Positions 1-10,614 of a DNA stretch of 64,000 bases are shown here, piece by piece. The notes beneath the pieces were generated by a model. It saw nothing but the letters and a program-made list of their open reading frames with translations, did no database searches and was not told the origin of the DNA. The DNA comes from Lactuca virosa. Lineage: Eukaryota; Streptophyta; Magnoliopsida; Asterales; Asteraceae. The stretch lies in contig CAKMRJ010003334.1 in assembly GCA_928212115.1 (NCBI GenBank), positions 36,167,972 through 36,231,971 of the forward strand, written 5' to 3'. Position 1 is the first letter of the stretch; the number at the start of each line of letters is the position of its first letter. Both the position numbers and the translations under genes were made by a program.

Positions 1-1182
1 TAACTCACTTACAAGGGGGTATAGCGAGGAACCAGGCTCTGAGCGGGCAGAACTTCTGAGTTGAAAGCTCTTCTTCTCGGGGTCTTCTAGTGCTCCGAGA
101 TTCGCTTTTAACACCTAGGAGGTGCTAGAGGAAAGAGTAGAGGGTTTGGGGTGTTTGGGAGAGAAGTGGATGAGAATGGTGTGGAGGAATGAGGAAAAAC
201 GAGCTCTATTTATAGGCTGGCAGCATGTACGTACGCTGGGCGTACACAAAGGAACATTTGGCGTACGCAGTATGCGGGGCGTACCAAGCCTACGCAGGGC
301 ATATCGACGCCACGTGTCACAATCGCATGCGAAGCCGTAGGGAAGAAGGTGCGGCTGAGATTGTGCCATGTGTCACCTCCGGAACTTAACCCATAAATTA
401 GTTATCTTTTAAATTCCGTAACTTTCGTATACGAGCTCTATTTTTGACGTTCTTTATATCCACGCGTAGCTAGCGACGTGATCTACAACTTTCATTTAGG
501 CTCTTTCAGCAAATTTTGACTTTATTTTTTAAAGTTATATTTTAACAGTCTTAGACAGTTAAAGTCCGTTAAAAATTCATAACTTCGTCATCCGACGTCC
601 GTTTTTTACTGTCTTTATATCGTTGAGCTCCTATTAATGAGATCTTCAATTCTCATTTAGGTTGTGTCGGCTAAAAATTGATCAATCTAAAATTCAATTT
701 TCCAGGCTGTGTACTGCTATGGTAAATCTTAGAAAAATCACAACTTCCTCTAACGAAGTCAAATTTGGACGTTCTCTATATGCACGCTCTCGGTTTAATG
801 TCTACTAAGACTTTCGTTTAGATCGCTACGGCTAAAAAGTAGCTTAGCAAAAATTCAATTTTTACGACACGCGACGTCGTGTTGGTTTAGTCGCGAAACT
901 TCGACGGATCATAACTTTTTCGTTATAAGTCGGATTTCCGCGTTCCTTATATCTCCAGAGTCCTTGTTACGACTACTTCGACTTTCTTCAAAGATATTGG
1001 GTCAAATGTTCATTCTATTTTTGACGCATATTTTATTCTTAATTTATTATATCGTTATAAGCACATAAATCACATAAATACTCAAATAATTCTTCTTCTT
1101 TACTTTTTAAAATAGGTTACAATTGTCGACTCTAACTATTACATCATAATATTAATGTTTAGCCAGAAACATGGGCGTTACA
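1..1182 (-). repeat. LTR of a Ty3/Gypsy-like retrotransposon, cut by window edge
   Basis: Read on the minus strand, the segment starts with TGTAACGCCC at 1182, the LTR start also seen in the complete Gypsy element at 6688. It carries several diverged copies of a block of roughly 150 bp containing 'cataacttc' and a 'gacgttctttatat' core (about 430-1000), then a TATA box near 210 and, close to it, several GTACGC/GCGTAC palindromic words (about 226-305). No PBS or coding part is visible because the window ends. It could be a solo LTR or the LTR of an element lying to the left. Family assignment rests on LTR ends and layout only. Confidence 0.65.
206..215 (-). promoter_or_regulatory. TATA box of the minus-strand LTR
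   Basis: The minus strand reads CTATAAATAG, a canonical plant TATA box, within the LTR. A GC-rich, GCGTAC-containing stretch lies just upstream on the minus strand and a purine/pyrimidine-mixed leader lies downstream. Transcription would start near 175 and run toward position 1. Confidence 0.55.
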
Positions 1183-1457
1183 GAGACGAACTTAGATAAC
1201 GGACCCGGATCGACACGTCCGGTTCTTTTTAGGCGAACACGAGAACCTAAGAAAAGGACACATTATTGTACACCAATCAACTCATGAAATGTATTATCCC
1301 GCTCGAAACCCAACAATAATTCCCCTAACTAAGCAACTATATAAACAAGGATACAAAGCCTACTGGTAGCAGGTTCTAAACTCTAAAACTCAGATATATT
1401 TGCCTACTCTTAATTCTTTGCTTTCTAGTCCTAATATGCCAGACCCCATACTCACTT
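1183..1457. other. unannotated spacer
   Basis: Short stretch between the LTR end and a MITE-like element. No convincing reading frame, terminal repeat or RNA gene was seen. Confidence 0.5.
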
Positions 1458-2184
1458 AGGGGGTGTTTGGGATTGTTTTTCAAAAAAACTTATTGACTTG
1501 GTGTTTGGCAAACTCAAAAACACATTTTAAAATAGCTTTTCTATTAGCTTCAAAGAGTTGTTTTTGAATAGCATATAAAACTTGGTTTTTTGAAACTGCT
1601 TATGACTTTTTAACCAAAATAACTTCATAAATGAATTTTTAAGCCAAATATTTTTTAACTTATTGACTTATTGACTTTTTCACCATAAAAGTTAATCGAA
1701 ACACTTTTTAAAAAACTCTTATTACCACCATTATAAGTCAATAAACATTTTTGTCGAAAAACAGTTTTAGAGTTCACACCCAAAATCACTCTTAACCTAT
1801 TTTCTGTTGTAGCCAAGAACATGATCAAACTACTCCCTTCACTTTCCAAGACATCTTAAGGCTAACGTGTGCAACAGAAAAGAAACTAGATTTAGAGCAT
1901 GTTTGAGATTCTTTTTAAAATAACTTTTGATTTTTAACTTTATCAAATAGTCAAAAAAATAGCCAAAAGATGTTTGGCTATTGGAAAAGATATTTTAAAA
2001 ATAACTTTTTTTATAGAAGGAATCGTTGGTTAAAAGTCAGAAATCCTATTTTTTTTTACTTTTAAATTAGATTTTACCCTTAGAGCTAATGCAAACACAT
2101 TTAAAGTTTTTTTTTTTTTAGAAAAGTGATGTCCTATTACAAAAATGACTTTTACCCTTAAAAATAATCCCAAACACCCCCTTA
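1458..2184. mobile_element. MITE-like element(s) with GGGTGTTTGGGATT ends
   Basis: The left end reads GGGGGTGTTTGGGATT (from 1459) and the right end is its inverse, AATCCCAAACACCCCC (ending 2182). The AT-rich interior has no coding frame. A second, diverged copy of the left end (GAGCATGTTTGAGATT, about 1893) suggests two related elements side by side or one nested in the other. The ends resemble non-autonomous hAT-type MITEs, but the superfamily is not proven because the target duplication is not clear. Confidence 0.6.
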
Positions 2185-3084
2185 ATATTTAAATTAGCCA
2201 AATTTGCATGACTATCAAACACAAGAAAAAAAAAATTTATCAACCTTCTCGAACGCACAAAACTGGTTTTGGAACAGCAACCCCTGCCCGACAAATTAGA
2301 TAAGAAATTGAATAGGTGGTATTGATTTCTTGACTTTGTGTTGAAAAGGTGGGGCTGAAAACGATGTGTGGAGAACCATGGTTTTGATATTATATAATAA
2401 TTAATCTAAATCAGAAGATAAAAATATGTTTTTTATGTTATTTTTTATTGTATGTATTGCATTTTTGTGTTACATCAGTACATCTTACATTCACACCATT
2501 TTAGTGTTTTTTGTTTAAGTTGTGGTTGGCATTTATCTAATAAATAAGTTTTCGGTCAATTATTTGGTAAAAAAAATTGAAAGGGAGAGATAATATTAGA
2601 GATAAAAAAACAAAATTTTGAAAGGGAAAGATAATATTGTAGATTAACAAAAAACAGCCAGCCGGAAATTGGATCCACTACACAGGAAAAAACAGCACCA
2701 TAACCAAAATATTTATGATAATGTATGAACCATAGATATATAACTAGCTTGAAGAAGACTAAATTCTATCTTCAGAAGAAAATCCCACAGAAGCACCCAA
2801 AAAATTGCAGTGAACTTTGGATCAATAGATAGAAATAGTATCAAACTTTAACCTATGAATCTAAAAGACCCAAAGCAGACCCGAAAATGACAGTGAACTC
2901 CGGGACAGTAGATATATATGGCAACCAACTTTCATCTTTCATCTTTGAACATTACTAGCTTTTTGCTAAAAAAACTCAAACAAAAATATACACAACTGAA
3001 TGTTAACTGCAACAAAAACAAAGCTTGCTTAAACTATGCATTCAGAATAAGCACAAATTTCATACAACCATATGACGACGCGAG
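2185..3084. other. AT-rich intergenic region
   Basis: AT-rich sequence downstream of the minus-strand RING gene, presumably containing its 3' UTR and terminator. No other gene-like signal was found. Small plus-strand frames here have no coding character. Confidence 0.5.
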
Positions 3085-3465
3085 TCAAAAGTTTTTGCAA
3101 TCGATCGGTGAAAGGCCGGAGAAGATCGGAGAATGGCAGAAGGGGCAAGAAAGCTGTTTCCGGTGAAGCAATTGACCGACGCAATCGGAGTGGTAGACGT
3201 GACGACACCTGCTGAGCTGACAAACGACGTCATCGAGATGGTAGTCGGCAGAGCATATGAAGCACATCTCTTCCACAGATCTCTGTCGTCTGTCCAGCAG
3301 CTCTTCGAACCTGATAACCGGAAGATCGACGAGAATTGGGTACGGAGTAGAGTGATCGCATCGAAACAAGTAGAAGAAGAAGTCCTTGATTAAATTGAGC
3401 AAATCGTGCTTGATACGGAAGACTGGGAAGAGTATACAGAGGTAGAAGACGATGTTCATCAACAT
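3085..3465 (-). CDS. small RING-H2 zinc-finger protein (XERICO/BRH1-like E3 ubiquitin ligase)
   Basis: A single-exon 126-residue protein. The N-terminal third is hydrophobic (about residues 4-16 and 27-34), suggesting membrane anchoring. A proline-x-RFEEL motif (about 49-56) precedes the RING, as in the plant XERICO/BRH1 group. The RING-H2 ligands are C68, C71, C87, H89, H92, C95, C107 and C110, with CPFC at the end. Such proteins bind E2 enzymes and ubiquitinate targets. The tryptophan usual between the sixth and seventh ligands is replaced by leucine, which may weaken E2 binding. The frame is open 19 codons further upstream, but I chose the internal Met at 3465 because the paralogue at 61082-61462 starts there and a TATA box lies about 70 bp upstream. 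It is 87% identical to that paralogue (17 differences in 126), with residues 57-90 nearly unchanged, consistent with selection. The target is unknown. Confidence 0.8.
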   Translation of the reverse strand: MLMNIVFYLCILFPVFRIKHDLLNLIKDFFFYLFRCDHSTPYPILVDLPVIRFEELLDRRQRSVEEMCFICSADYHLDDVVCQLSRCRHVYHSDCVGQLLHRKQLSCPFCHSPIFSGLSPIDCKNF

Positions 3466-3530
3466 ATTTCTTCTTTCTATCTGATTTGTTTTTGTCGTTT
3501 GAAATTTACATATGGAGGACAAGGGGTGGG

Positions 3531-3552
3531 TTTTATAAGGAGATGTGGGCCC
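3531..3552 (-). promoter_or_regulatory. RING gene promoter: TATA box and GGGCCCAC element
   Basis: The minus strand reads CCTTATAAAA at 3540-3531, about 66 bp upstream of the chosen ATG, and GGGCCCAC just upstream at 3552-3545. GGCCCA-type words resemble the site II/TCP-bound elements of plant promoters. The paralogue at 61 kb keeps both elements at the same spacing, which argues they are functional. Confidence 0.6.
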
Positions 3553-4292
3553 GCTGGCATGGTGCCCGTGCCGGCGTATCCAGCGGCGTCGTTAGAGAAC
3601 GTTATTCACGCATCAAAAAGCGAGTATGCGTTATTGCTTTCTTGTTCGATAAAGTACAAAAAAACCGGATTTGATGGAAACGGTTAAACCGGGCGGTTTA
3701 GTAAAAAACCAGTCTAACCTGGCCCGGTCGATGTTGACACAACAGGAGTAGATGTAGATCCATATTGCAAAGACTCAAAGGTTGTGTTCCGTTGTCGGAG
3801 GCCACGAAACTGTGGTTGGAATCATGACGGATAATGGCCGCGCATTTTCCTCCGACGATGTGGACCAGTTTTCTAGTGGCAATCGTAGCGAATCAACCAT
3901 TAATCCAATTATCATGCTTTATCATTTATCATGCCTCATAGGAGATGGATGATACGTAAATAGTTGGTTGAGATATGACTGTAGAAGCATACAATCGGAT
4001 GTGAGAGGGTTGTTGTATTGGCTTTTGTGGAGCAGCTGAAGTCCGAAGATATAAATATCGTTTAAAATAAATAATATCAAATGTGTTTCCCTATGCATAT
4101 GTGATATATCCATTTAAATCCATTAATCCACAAGGGAACATGCAACCGTAAAGCATGGAGTTCCGTGTTTTTAAAATAACCTTTTAAATTGGGGAACTAC
4201 AAAAATATTATCCGGTTGTCTAAGTTGTTAAGTGAGCGGCGGAAACACGAAAATTGGCATTAGAGATTTAGAGGGGCCGGAGTATATATAAA
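3553..4292. other. intergenic spacer
   Basis: Contains the distal promoter side of the RING gene and an AT-rich spacer leading to the CACTA terminus. No gene was recognised. Confidence 0.5.
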
Positions 4293-4738
4293 CACTACGA
4301 GAAAGAAAAAAAATATATATATATATTAGCGGTGACAAAAGTCGTCGGTAAAAGTTAGAAATGTCACCGGTAAAGGCAATAGCAGTGACATGTTGTAGGT
4401 AAAAAGTCGTCGGTACTGTTCTGTTGTTATTGTTTATTGTCGCCGGTAATCCCCATGTCGCCGCTAATAAGAGTGTCGTCGGTAATTCCTTATGTCGATG
4501 ATAATAGTGTCGCCAGTAATAACATTTTTCATATTTTTTAATTTTTTTTTAAATCAACACTTTTGGGTGCAAAAAAACCGATATGTAACGACATTAAATA
4601 CGAAAAAAATTACATCACGGCATCCAATTAGGTACCAAATAGTGTTATAATTAATTTCATATCAAAATAAACAACCAAAGTGTTATAATTCCAACAAGTA
4701 CCAAAGTGTCACAATAATTCTTACATACAAAACACAAA

Positions 4739-4864
4739 CTAATTATCTGACGAACCATCATCTTCGTTTCCCTCGTTTCCTCCTTGATCTTTCCCCGATT
4801 GGAAAAACGCATAGAGTTCATCCCTACACGCTGGGTCGTTGAGCGTTGCCCGAAGATTTTTCAA
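4739..4864 (-). pseudogene. last exon of CACTA-encoded protein
   Basis: After a splice acceptor (TGTGTAG on the minus strand, 4866-4865) a 41-codon open frame runs to TAG at 4739. It ends in an acidic, Gly/Asn/Asp-rich tail preceded by an Asp-Pro...Leu-Tyr-Ala-Phe-Phe helix-like stretch, a common C-terminus of plant CACTA transposase-associated proteins. A basic stretch (Arg/Lys-rich, 'RARRNKRKGPK') at about 5580-5625 (-) may be part of an upstream exon. The transposase core is missing. Confidence 0.5.
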
Positions 4865-4899
4865 CTACACAACATATATAAACTTATAATTTAAACTAT

Positions 4900-5440
4900 C
4901 AAACATAAACTAAAAAACAAAGTACATTGCTATTTTTTACACTTAAATACAAGAAATACCAAAAGTATATTATTATTTCTTGCACTTGGGACAAAAAACA
5001 CAATTACCAAATCAACATGCATTTATTGATGCCAAAGTACATTGTTATTTTTAAACTAATGACAAAAAACCAAAGTACATTTCTATTTCTTCCACTTAAA
5101 ACATAAACACAATTATCAAATCAACATGCATTTATTGATCATTATATAGATATATGATACTTTGAAATTAAATAGTCTGCTTTTTTGTGCTAAAGAACCT
5201 TAAATACAAGAAATACCAAAGTACATTGTTATTTCTTGCACTTGGGACAAAAACACAATTACAAACACAATTACCAAATCAACATGCAGTTATTGATGTC
5301 AAATTGCATTTCTATTTTTAAACTAGAGACAAAAAACCAAAGTACATTGCTATTTCTTGCACTTGGGACCAAAACCTAATTACCAAAGCTTTTAACAAAT
5401 AATCAAGACAAACCAAAATTACCAAATCAACATGCATTTA
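4900..5440. repeat. imperfect tandem repeats in the CACTA intron
   Basis: The phrases 'aaagtacattg', 'atttcttgcacttgggac' and 'aaatcaacatgcatttattga' recur in the same order at about 4917, 5032, 5216 and 5337, giving a degenerate array with units of about 110-150 bp including partial units. It lies between two putative exons of the CACTA gene. Confidence 0.6.
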
Positions 5441-5781
5441 TTGAAATTAAATAATCTTGTTTTGCCTATGATGGTTGTGATGATTGTGGTGGTGGTTGTG
5501 ACGACTGTAAATTCAGCACGATAGCAGAAGGTTTTTGGCCGACACTCTCTCGAAAGTAGCTCGTTCTTCAGCGGGTGTTCAATCACTTTCACCTTCGGGC
5601 CCTTGCGTTTGTTTCTACGAGCTCTTACACTAACCGATTTTGTGTTTTCCAAAAGTGATTAACAATTAAGTATAAATAAACACTTAATTATATGATAAAA
5701 TTATAGTTAAATACATACGTATTGCTATTACGCCTAGTCATTAACAAATACACAAATCTTCTCAGTATGAGCCTTGCGGAA

Positions 5782-6687
5782 TGTTGGGTTTTTATTCAAA
5801 AATTAGTTTCAAAACATAAGATTTAGCAACGAAAGACTTATAATATTTTGAATAACATAAAACAAGTTTATAACCCACCAAGGATCTTCTTGCAAAGTTT
5901 GGAAAAAAAAACAAGCACCAAAGAAAAAGATGAAATTACAATCTTTGTAGTTCTTTGGATCCTCTTAGGAGGCTTGGAAGTTGATGAAGAATGATGAACT
6001 TTAGAGATACCAACAAGTTGTCAACTTGATTTAAGATGCTAGTCTTGTAAGAAAATTTTTAATCTTTTAAGCTTGAAGTTCATAACCAATATGAACTTCA
6101 AGAGAGCAAAAGCAAGAGAGTTAATCTTCCAAATATCAACAAAATTGAGAGAGAACCAAGCATGTCACGTTTTTTCTAGCTAGAGAACAAAAAGGGATGA
6201 AAGCCTTTCTTAAAAGCATATCTATTACACACAAGTCCTTAACTAGTTAAGCACTTATGTCCTCTAAAGCTAGTTTGTCTCCCATACCTTTAAGACAAGC
6301 CATGCTTTTGATTAAACTAATCAAAATCTCATGCCTTCCTTTTTCTTTCATAATTTCAAAAATAAGAAAGCAAAAGAAGACAAAGATATTATATTTTATA
6401 AACCAAGTTTATAAAATATAAACTTTAACTTTTTGGTAAAAGACAAAAGCATTCATCTAGTCAGAAATGTTTTACATGACTGATTAATTTATACCATATG
6501 AATTAATCTTACCTGTTAATGAAAATTATTATTTCCTAGAAATAAATAATTTCCAATTTAATTATAAGAGTTTATTGAGTATTTATTAAAACCAAATTCT
6601 AATAAATAATCAATTATATCAAGTTGTTAGTGTGACTCATTAGTACCATATGTTAATTAGAAATATCACTTCAATATGACTCTTGAG
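5782..6687 (-). repeat. probable LTR/terminal part of a decayed Copia-like element
   Basis: Begins TGTTGGG (CCCAACA on the minus strand, a plausible LTR end). It is AT-rich and without coding frames. It is interrupted at 6687 by the Tekay insertion; the host sequence resumes at 15931 and soon reaches a minus-strand AAGTGGGAGAATG (about 15944-15957) that looks like a polypurine tract. I therefore read it as the minus-strand 3' LTR of the element whose degenerate pol lies at 17900-18900. The second LTR was not matched, so this remains tentative. Confidence 0.4.
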
Positions 6688-8582
6688 TGTAACGCCCCGA
6701 TTCTCAGGTATTGATTTAATGTGTGAGTTTCTTGATTTCAAGGGCTACTCGACGAGTTGATTGCCCTACTCGTCGAGTAGCAGCGGGATGGTCCATGTAT
6801 TTTAATGACCTACTCGCCGAGTCCAAGAAGGGACTCGACGAGTAGGAGCTGGCAGATGAAACCCTAAATCTCGGGGTTTTGCACCCTATTTAAAGGATCA
6901 TTGGCCTCCCCTAGCCTCCCCTTTTACTGTTTCTTGTCCCTTTCAAACCCTAATCGAGTGTGTGTGTTCCATTTGTGTATTTTGAGCTTGGAAGAGGATT
7001 TTGTGGTGAAGGGAGCTTGGAGAGCAAGTATTCAGAAGCAAGGAGCTTGTGGGATTGAAATCTACCTTATTGGGCATCTTCTGGAAGGTATAATCGTTAC
7101 CCTGATCTCATTTCATTCTAGATCCCCTCCTTGGTCAATTCTAGGGTTTTCATGGTATGATGGGAAGCTATTCTTGTGTGCAAACAAAGATCTGAAGTTG
7201 TAACTTCAGAACTGAGCTCCCTTGGGCTTCTTAGTCCATAAAGTTTCCAGCTTGTGCAAGAATGAGACTCTCCCAAGATGCAAAGCTCCATTGGAAGCTT
7301 AGATTGGTCATTTAGGGCCTTTAGAGCCTTGCATGTGCGTAAAGTTTGCAACTTTACGTGATAAACATGCCTTAGAAGCTTGGATCTGTAATCTGGGACC
7401 TTTCCATGGCTTAAAAAGCGTCTGCATGGATGAAGGTCTGCAAGGACTCGGCGAGTTGGAGGAACAACTCGGCGAGCCCTTTGAAGATGGCCACGAACTC
7501 GACGAGTTGGATGAACAACTCGGCGAGTCCGTTGAAGATTGCCTTGAACTCGACGAGTTGTTCGAAGACTCGACGAGTCGGCTAGGGTTTCTCCCAATTC
7601 TTGGACACGTATGAACTCGGCGAGTTAAAGGGGAACTCGACGAGCCAATCAAGGATTTCACGATTTCGCGAGTTCAGGAAGGACTCGACGAGTCGGTGAA
7701 CTGCACTCGACGAGTCGAGTCAACATGGACTGTTGACTTTGACTGTGGACTTTGACTTGGACCAATGGTTGACCAGTTGACTTCTGAGGGTATTCTGGTA
7801 ATTTGGAGATTTATGAAAAAGGGGTTTTATGGTAACTATAGGTGGTGGAGTTCGTGTTGGCGATCCGGGAGTTGAGCTTTCTAGTTTCAGACGACAGTTT
7901 CAAGGTGAGTTATCCTCACAATACTAAGGGGTCTAAGGCACCAAGGCTGGCCCATTGGATATGTTATCCTAGCAGTGTTAGATGTTGAGTATGAGTTAGT
8001 GTTGCATGCTAGTGGTTATGCCAGTTAGGTAGACCTGTAGGACTACCTGTGATGTTATATGATTATTGCATGCTTAGTGGTTATGTTATGTGTTTGTTAT
8101 ATGGGATGGGTTGAGGTTGTACTACTTCGTGCGGTAGCCAACAAACCCTAGGAGCATTCCAGTTACGGGCTAAGGGAGACTCGTACTGTGGGCTTGGGAG
8201 CATTCCAGTTACGGGCTGAGGGAGACTCGTATTGTGGGCTCGTGGGTATTACAGTATGTAGGGCTGTGGACCCGTTATGTGCTGTTCTATTCAGGTTATT
8301 ATGATATGTTCTTGCTGACATGGTTATGTGGACTGTATGTGTATCAGTATTTGGGGGGGGGGGGTAACTCACTAAGCTTTCGAGCTTACGGTTTCAGTTT
8401 ATTGTTTCAGGTACCTCAGGGGATCGCGGCAAGGCGAAGGCATGATCGTACAGCTCCTCATATTATGTTTATGTTTCTGGGAATACTCTGATAAATAATA
8501 TTTTGAAAACAAATTTGTAATGTTTTGATGAACTTGACGTGTTTTAAAAGTTTAAATTGGTTTGAAATTTTTGGGTGTTACA
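6688..8582 (+). repeat. 5' LTR of the Tekay element
   Basis: TGTAACGCCCC...GTGTTACA, 1895 bp. It carries about two dozen copies of a short word of the form ACTCGRCGAGT, some in U3 (6747-6845) and many in 7446-7720. It also has a TATA-like box at 6886, a splice-donor-like AAG|GTGAGT at 7902-7910, and a pair of about 50-bp tandem units containing TTACGGGCT...AGACTCGTA (8153-8255). Open frames crossing it are by-products of the motif array and not genes. Confidence 0.95.
6886..6895 (+). promoter_or_regulatory. TATA-like box of the Tekay LTR
   Basis: CTATTTAAAG between the U3 motif cluster and the leader; the same box is intact in the 3' LTR at 14230-14239. Transcription start is expected near 6917. 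Confidence 0.55.
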
Positions 8583-9363
8583 AGTTGGTATCAGAGCATT
8601 GGTTTGAGTAAATTGGAGGAACACTCGTGTAGCTCCAGTCTAAAATCAAGGAAAGGATTTTCGAAATGATTTTTCAAAAAGGTTTTCAAAATAAATAAAG
8701 GAGGATGCATGGTGTACGATTAGCCGGAGTCAGTAAGTAGACCCCAAAATACCATACAAGTGATTTGATTATGTGATATGTTAGAACAGCATGTTAGTAC
8801 TAGGCTAGGGATCTTCAGAAATTGCACGATAGAACTATCTGATTTCATGATGCCTGCTAGCCTAGGGTTTCCTTTATATGAAATTGACATCATTACTGTG
8901 GTTGCTTAGTGTATGCATCACAGTTATACATAATTAAGATCTTATAGCCTGAGAATAGTTGATTTGGCCTTATGTTCTGTTCTTGTTTGATTGGGAGCTT
9001 AGGGTAGGATTGGATATTCGAAAGTCTATAGGGTCCAGCGTTATGTATGGCTAGCATACACTAGTGCTACAGGGTTGGTGGAAGTTTCATGGATAGGGGT
9101 TGAGTGAGGCCGGGAGGCCAGTTATGAGATGTTTATCATTCCTCTAGGGTGAGGATTGAGCGTTCGCCATGTTGTGTATCCCGTTAGGGCATTGTGATGA
9201 TGCTTGAGACAAATATGGGTAGGTGTGGAAGGTAGTATGGGCCCGTACTACTGAAAGCACAGGACCCATACACGTGTCAAGTAAGTCACAATCCCTAGGG
9301 TTAGTAGGGGGTTGGATCCCAGTTATTTATATGGATTATCTGATATCTTGTGGTATGTTTCAG
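7905..9363 (+). other. predicted leader intron of the Tekay element
   Basis: A strong donor, AAG|GTGAGT, lies in the LTR at 7905. A strong acceptor, GTATGTTTCAG, ends at 9363, one base before the gag ATG (9365). Removing the 1459-nt interval would join the LTR leader directly to gag and skip the PBS and a long leader. The donor block is conserved in the unrelated-length LTRs at 36684-39458 and 46761-49097. Splicing is inferred, not shown. Confidence 0.5.
8586..8597 (+). other. primer binding site (tRNA-iMet type)
   Basis: TGGTATCAGAGC three bases after the 5' LTR end, complementary to the 3' end of initiator tRNA-Met, the usual primer of plant Ty3 and Copia elements. Confidence 0.9.
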
Positions 9364-9364
9364 A

Positions 9365-10614
9365 ATGGTGATGACGAGGCGCTTCGTGGCTGGATCCGGT
9401 TCGGGATCAGGATCAGGGGACAGAGGCCAGGAGGGGCCGACAGCACCTGAGCCGGTGGTGCAGATGGGTACAGAGGAGTTGGATGCCAGGATTCGAGAGA
9501 TCCTGCATGATGAGGTTGCTGCTGCATTCCGGGCTCAGTTACCAGAGATGTTCGGGTCGATTAAGACCGCCATGGTGGAGTATTTTGATGAGCGCTACGC
9601 AGCCCTTGCAGAGACAGCCGCCGCAGCAGCTGCATCAGCTGTATCAGCGGCATGGGGAGGAGTTGGTAGAGGTTTTCAGTACAGGACTTCGACAACACGA
9701 AGCCCCTACTTTTGATGGGACGCAGGATCCCATCAAGGCTATGAGATGGATTTCAGACGTGGAGGGGTTTTTCTTCACCTGCTCGTGTCCTGCTGACCAG
9801 AAGGTTAGGTGTGCTCTGAACCTGCTTAGGTATGGGGCCAAGGACTGGTGGAGACTTGCGACTGGGTCATACACTGATGGTCAGAGAGTTGCTGTTACTT
9901 GGGAGCAGTTCATGGATATGTTCCGCGCCCGTTACATTCCGCGGGTTGAGCGGGAGCGGTTGGCACAGGAGTTTCTGTGTTTGAGACAGGATGGGGAGTC
10001 GGTGACGGAGATCACCCATATGTTCACTGAGCGGGCGATGTTCTGCCCAGAGTTTGCTTCCGAGCAGTCTCAGATGACCCGTTATCTGAGTATGCTCAAG
10101 ACTGATATCTGACAGTTTGTATCTACCCAGCGATGTGATACTCTTCTGGAGTTACAGGAGGCCGCCAGACGGCGGGAGTTAGAGATTGAGCTGCAGCTGA
10201 GGGAGCAGCGGTCGGCCCCGGCACAGTCGCAGCTGGCGCCGAAGCGGTCTAAGACCACTGATTTGAGGTCTGGGAGTCAGCAGAGCCGCTCTTGTGGAAA
10301 GTGCGGCAGGGTTCATTCCGGGATTTGTCGAGCCAGTAGTGGGTGCCACAGGTGTGGCAAGTAGGGGCACTATGCGAAGGATTGTCGCCAGGCCGCTCCG
10401 ATACCGAGTATGAAGTTATGTTACCATTGTGATAAGGTTGGCCATTTGAAGGCCAACTGCCCGTTACTCGCCGCCAAACCGGCGCAGGCTCCAGCGCCGG
10501 CTACTTTGAGGATCACGGATGGGAGACCAGTCAGGGCAGAGCCTCTGAAGGCTCAGGGTCGTGCTTTCCAGCTTACAGCGGAGGAGGCCAGAGCAGCACC
10601 GAATGTGGTTGCTG
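9365..10614 (+). pseudogene. Tekay gag (disabled)
   Basis: Capsid-type protein that would package element RNA. The start at 9365 directly follows the predicted splice acceptor. A Ser-Gly-rich N-terminus leads to an alanine-rich coiled region, then a Retrotrans_gag-type domain (about 9720-10110; WWRLATGSY...FMDMFRARYIP). Two zinc knuckles follow: CGKCG...(10300-10385) and CYHCDKVGHLKANC (10425-10466). Lesions: frame change near 9685-9705, TGA at 10110 (from CGA by position), and TAG at 10362 inside the first CCHC knuckle. The frame then runs into the intron-like segment at 10615. Confidence 0.9.

Larger units (their letters stand above)
4293..5781 (-). mobile_element. CACTA (En/Spm) DNA transposon remnant, 3' part
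   Basis: The left end reads CACTACGAGAAAG, the terminal motif of CACTA elements. It is followed (about 4320-4525) by many copies of a short subterminal word such as GTCGCCGGTAAT, often as TGTCGTCGGTAA, which in this superfamily binds the transposase. Beyond this, on the minus strand, is a typical terminal exon (4739-4864) and an intron with repeats. The other terminus is not identifiable: sequence from 5782 on belongs to a retroelement, so the element is truncated. The exact right boundary is uncertain. Confidence 0.75.

Noticed and set aside
3133..3687. Plus-strand frames opposite the RING gene
   Set aside because: Antisense shadows; the same shadows appear opposite the second RING copy.
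7118..7661. Overlapping frames of up to 159 codons in the Tekay LTR (also at 14463-15006)
   Set aside because: They run through the CTCGACGAG motif array on both strands, repeat in both LTRs and have no protein character.
8583..8600. tRNA gene at the PBS sites
   Set aside because: Only the 12-base primer-complementary part is present; no cloverleaf could be formed.
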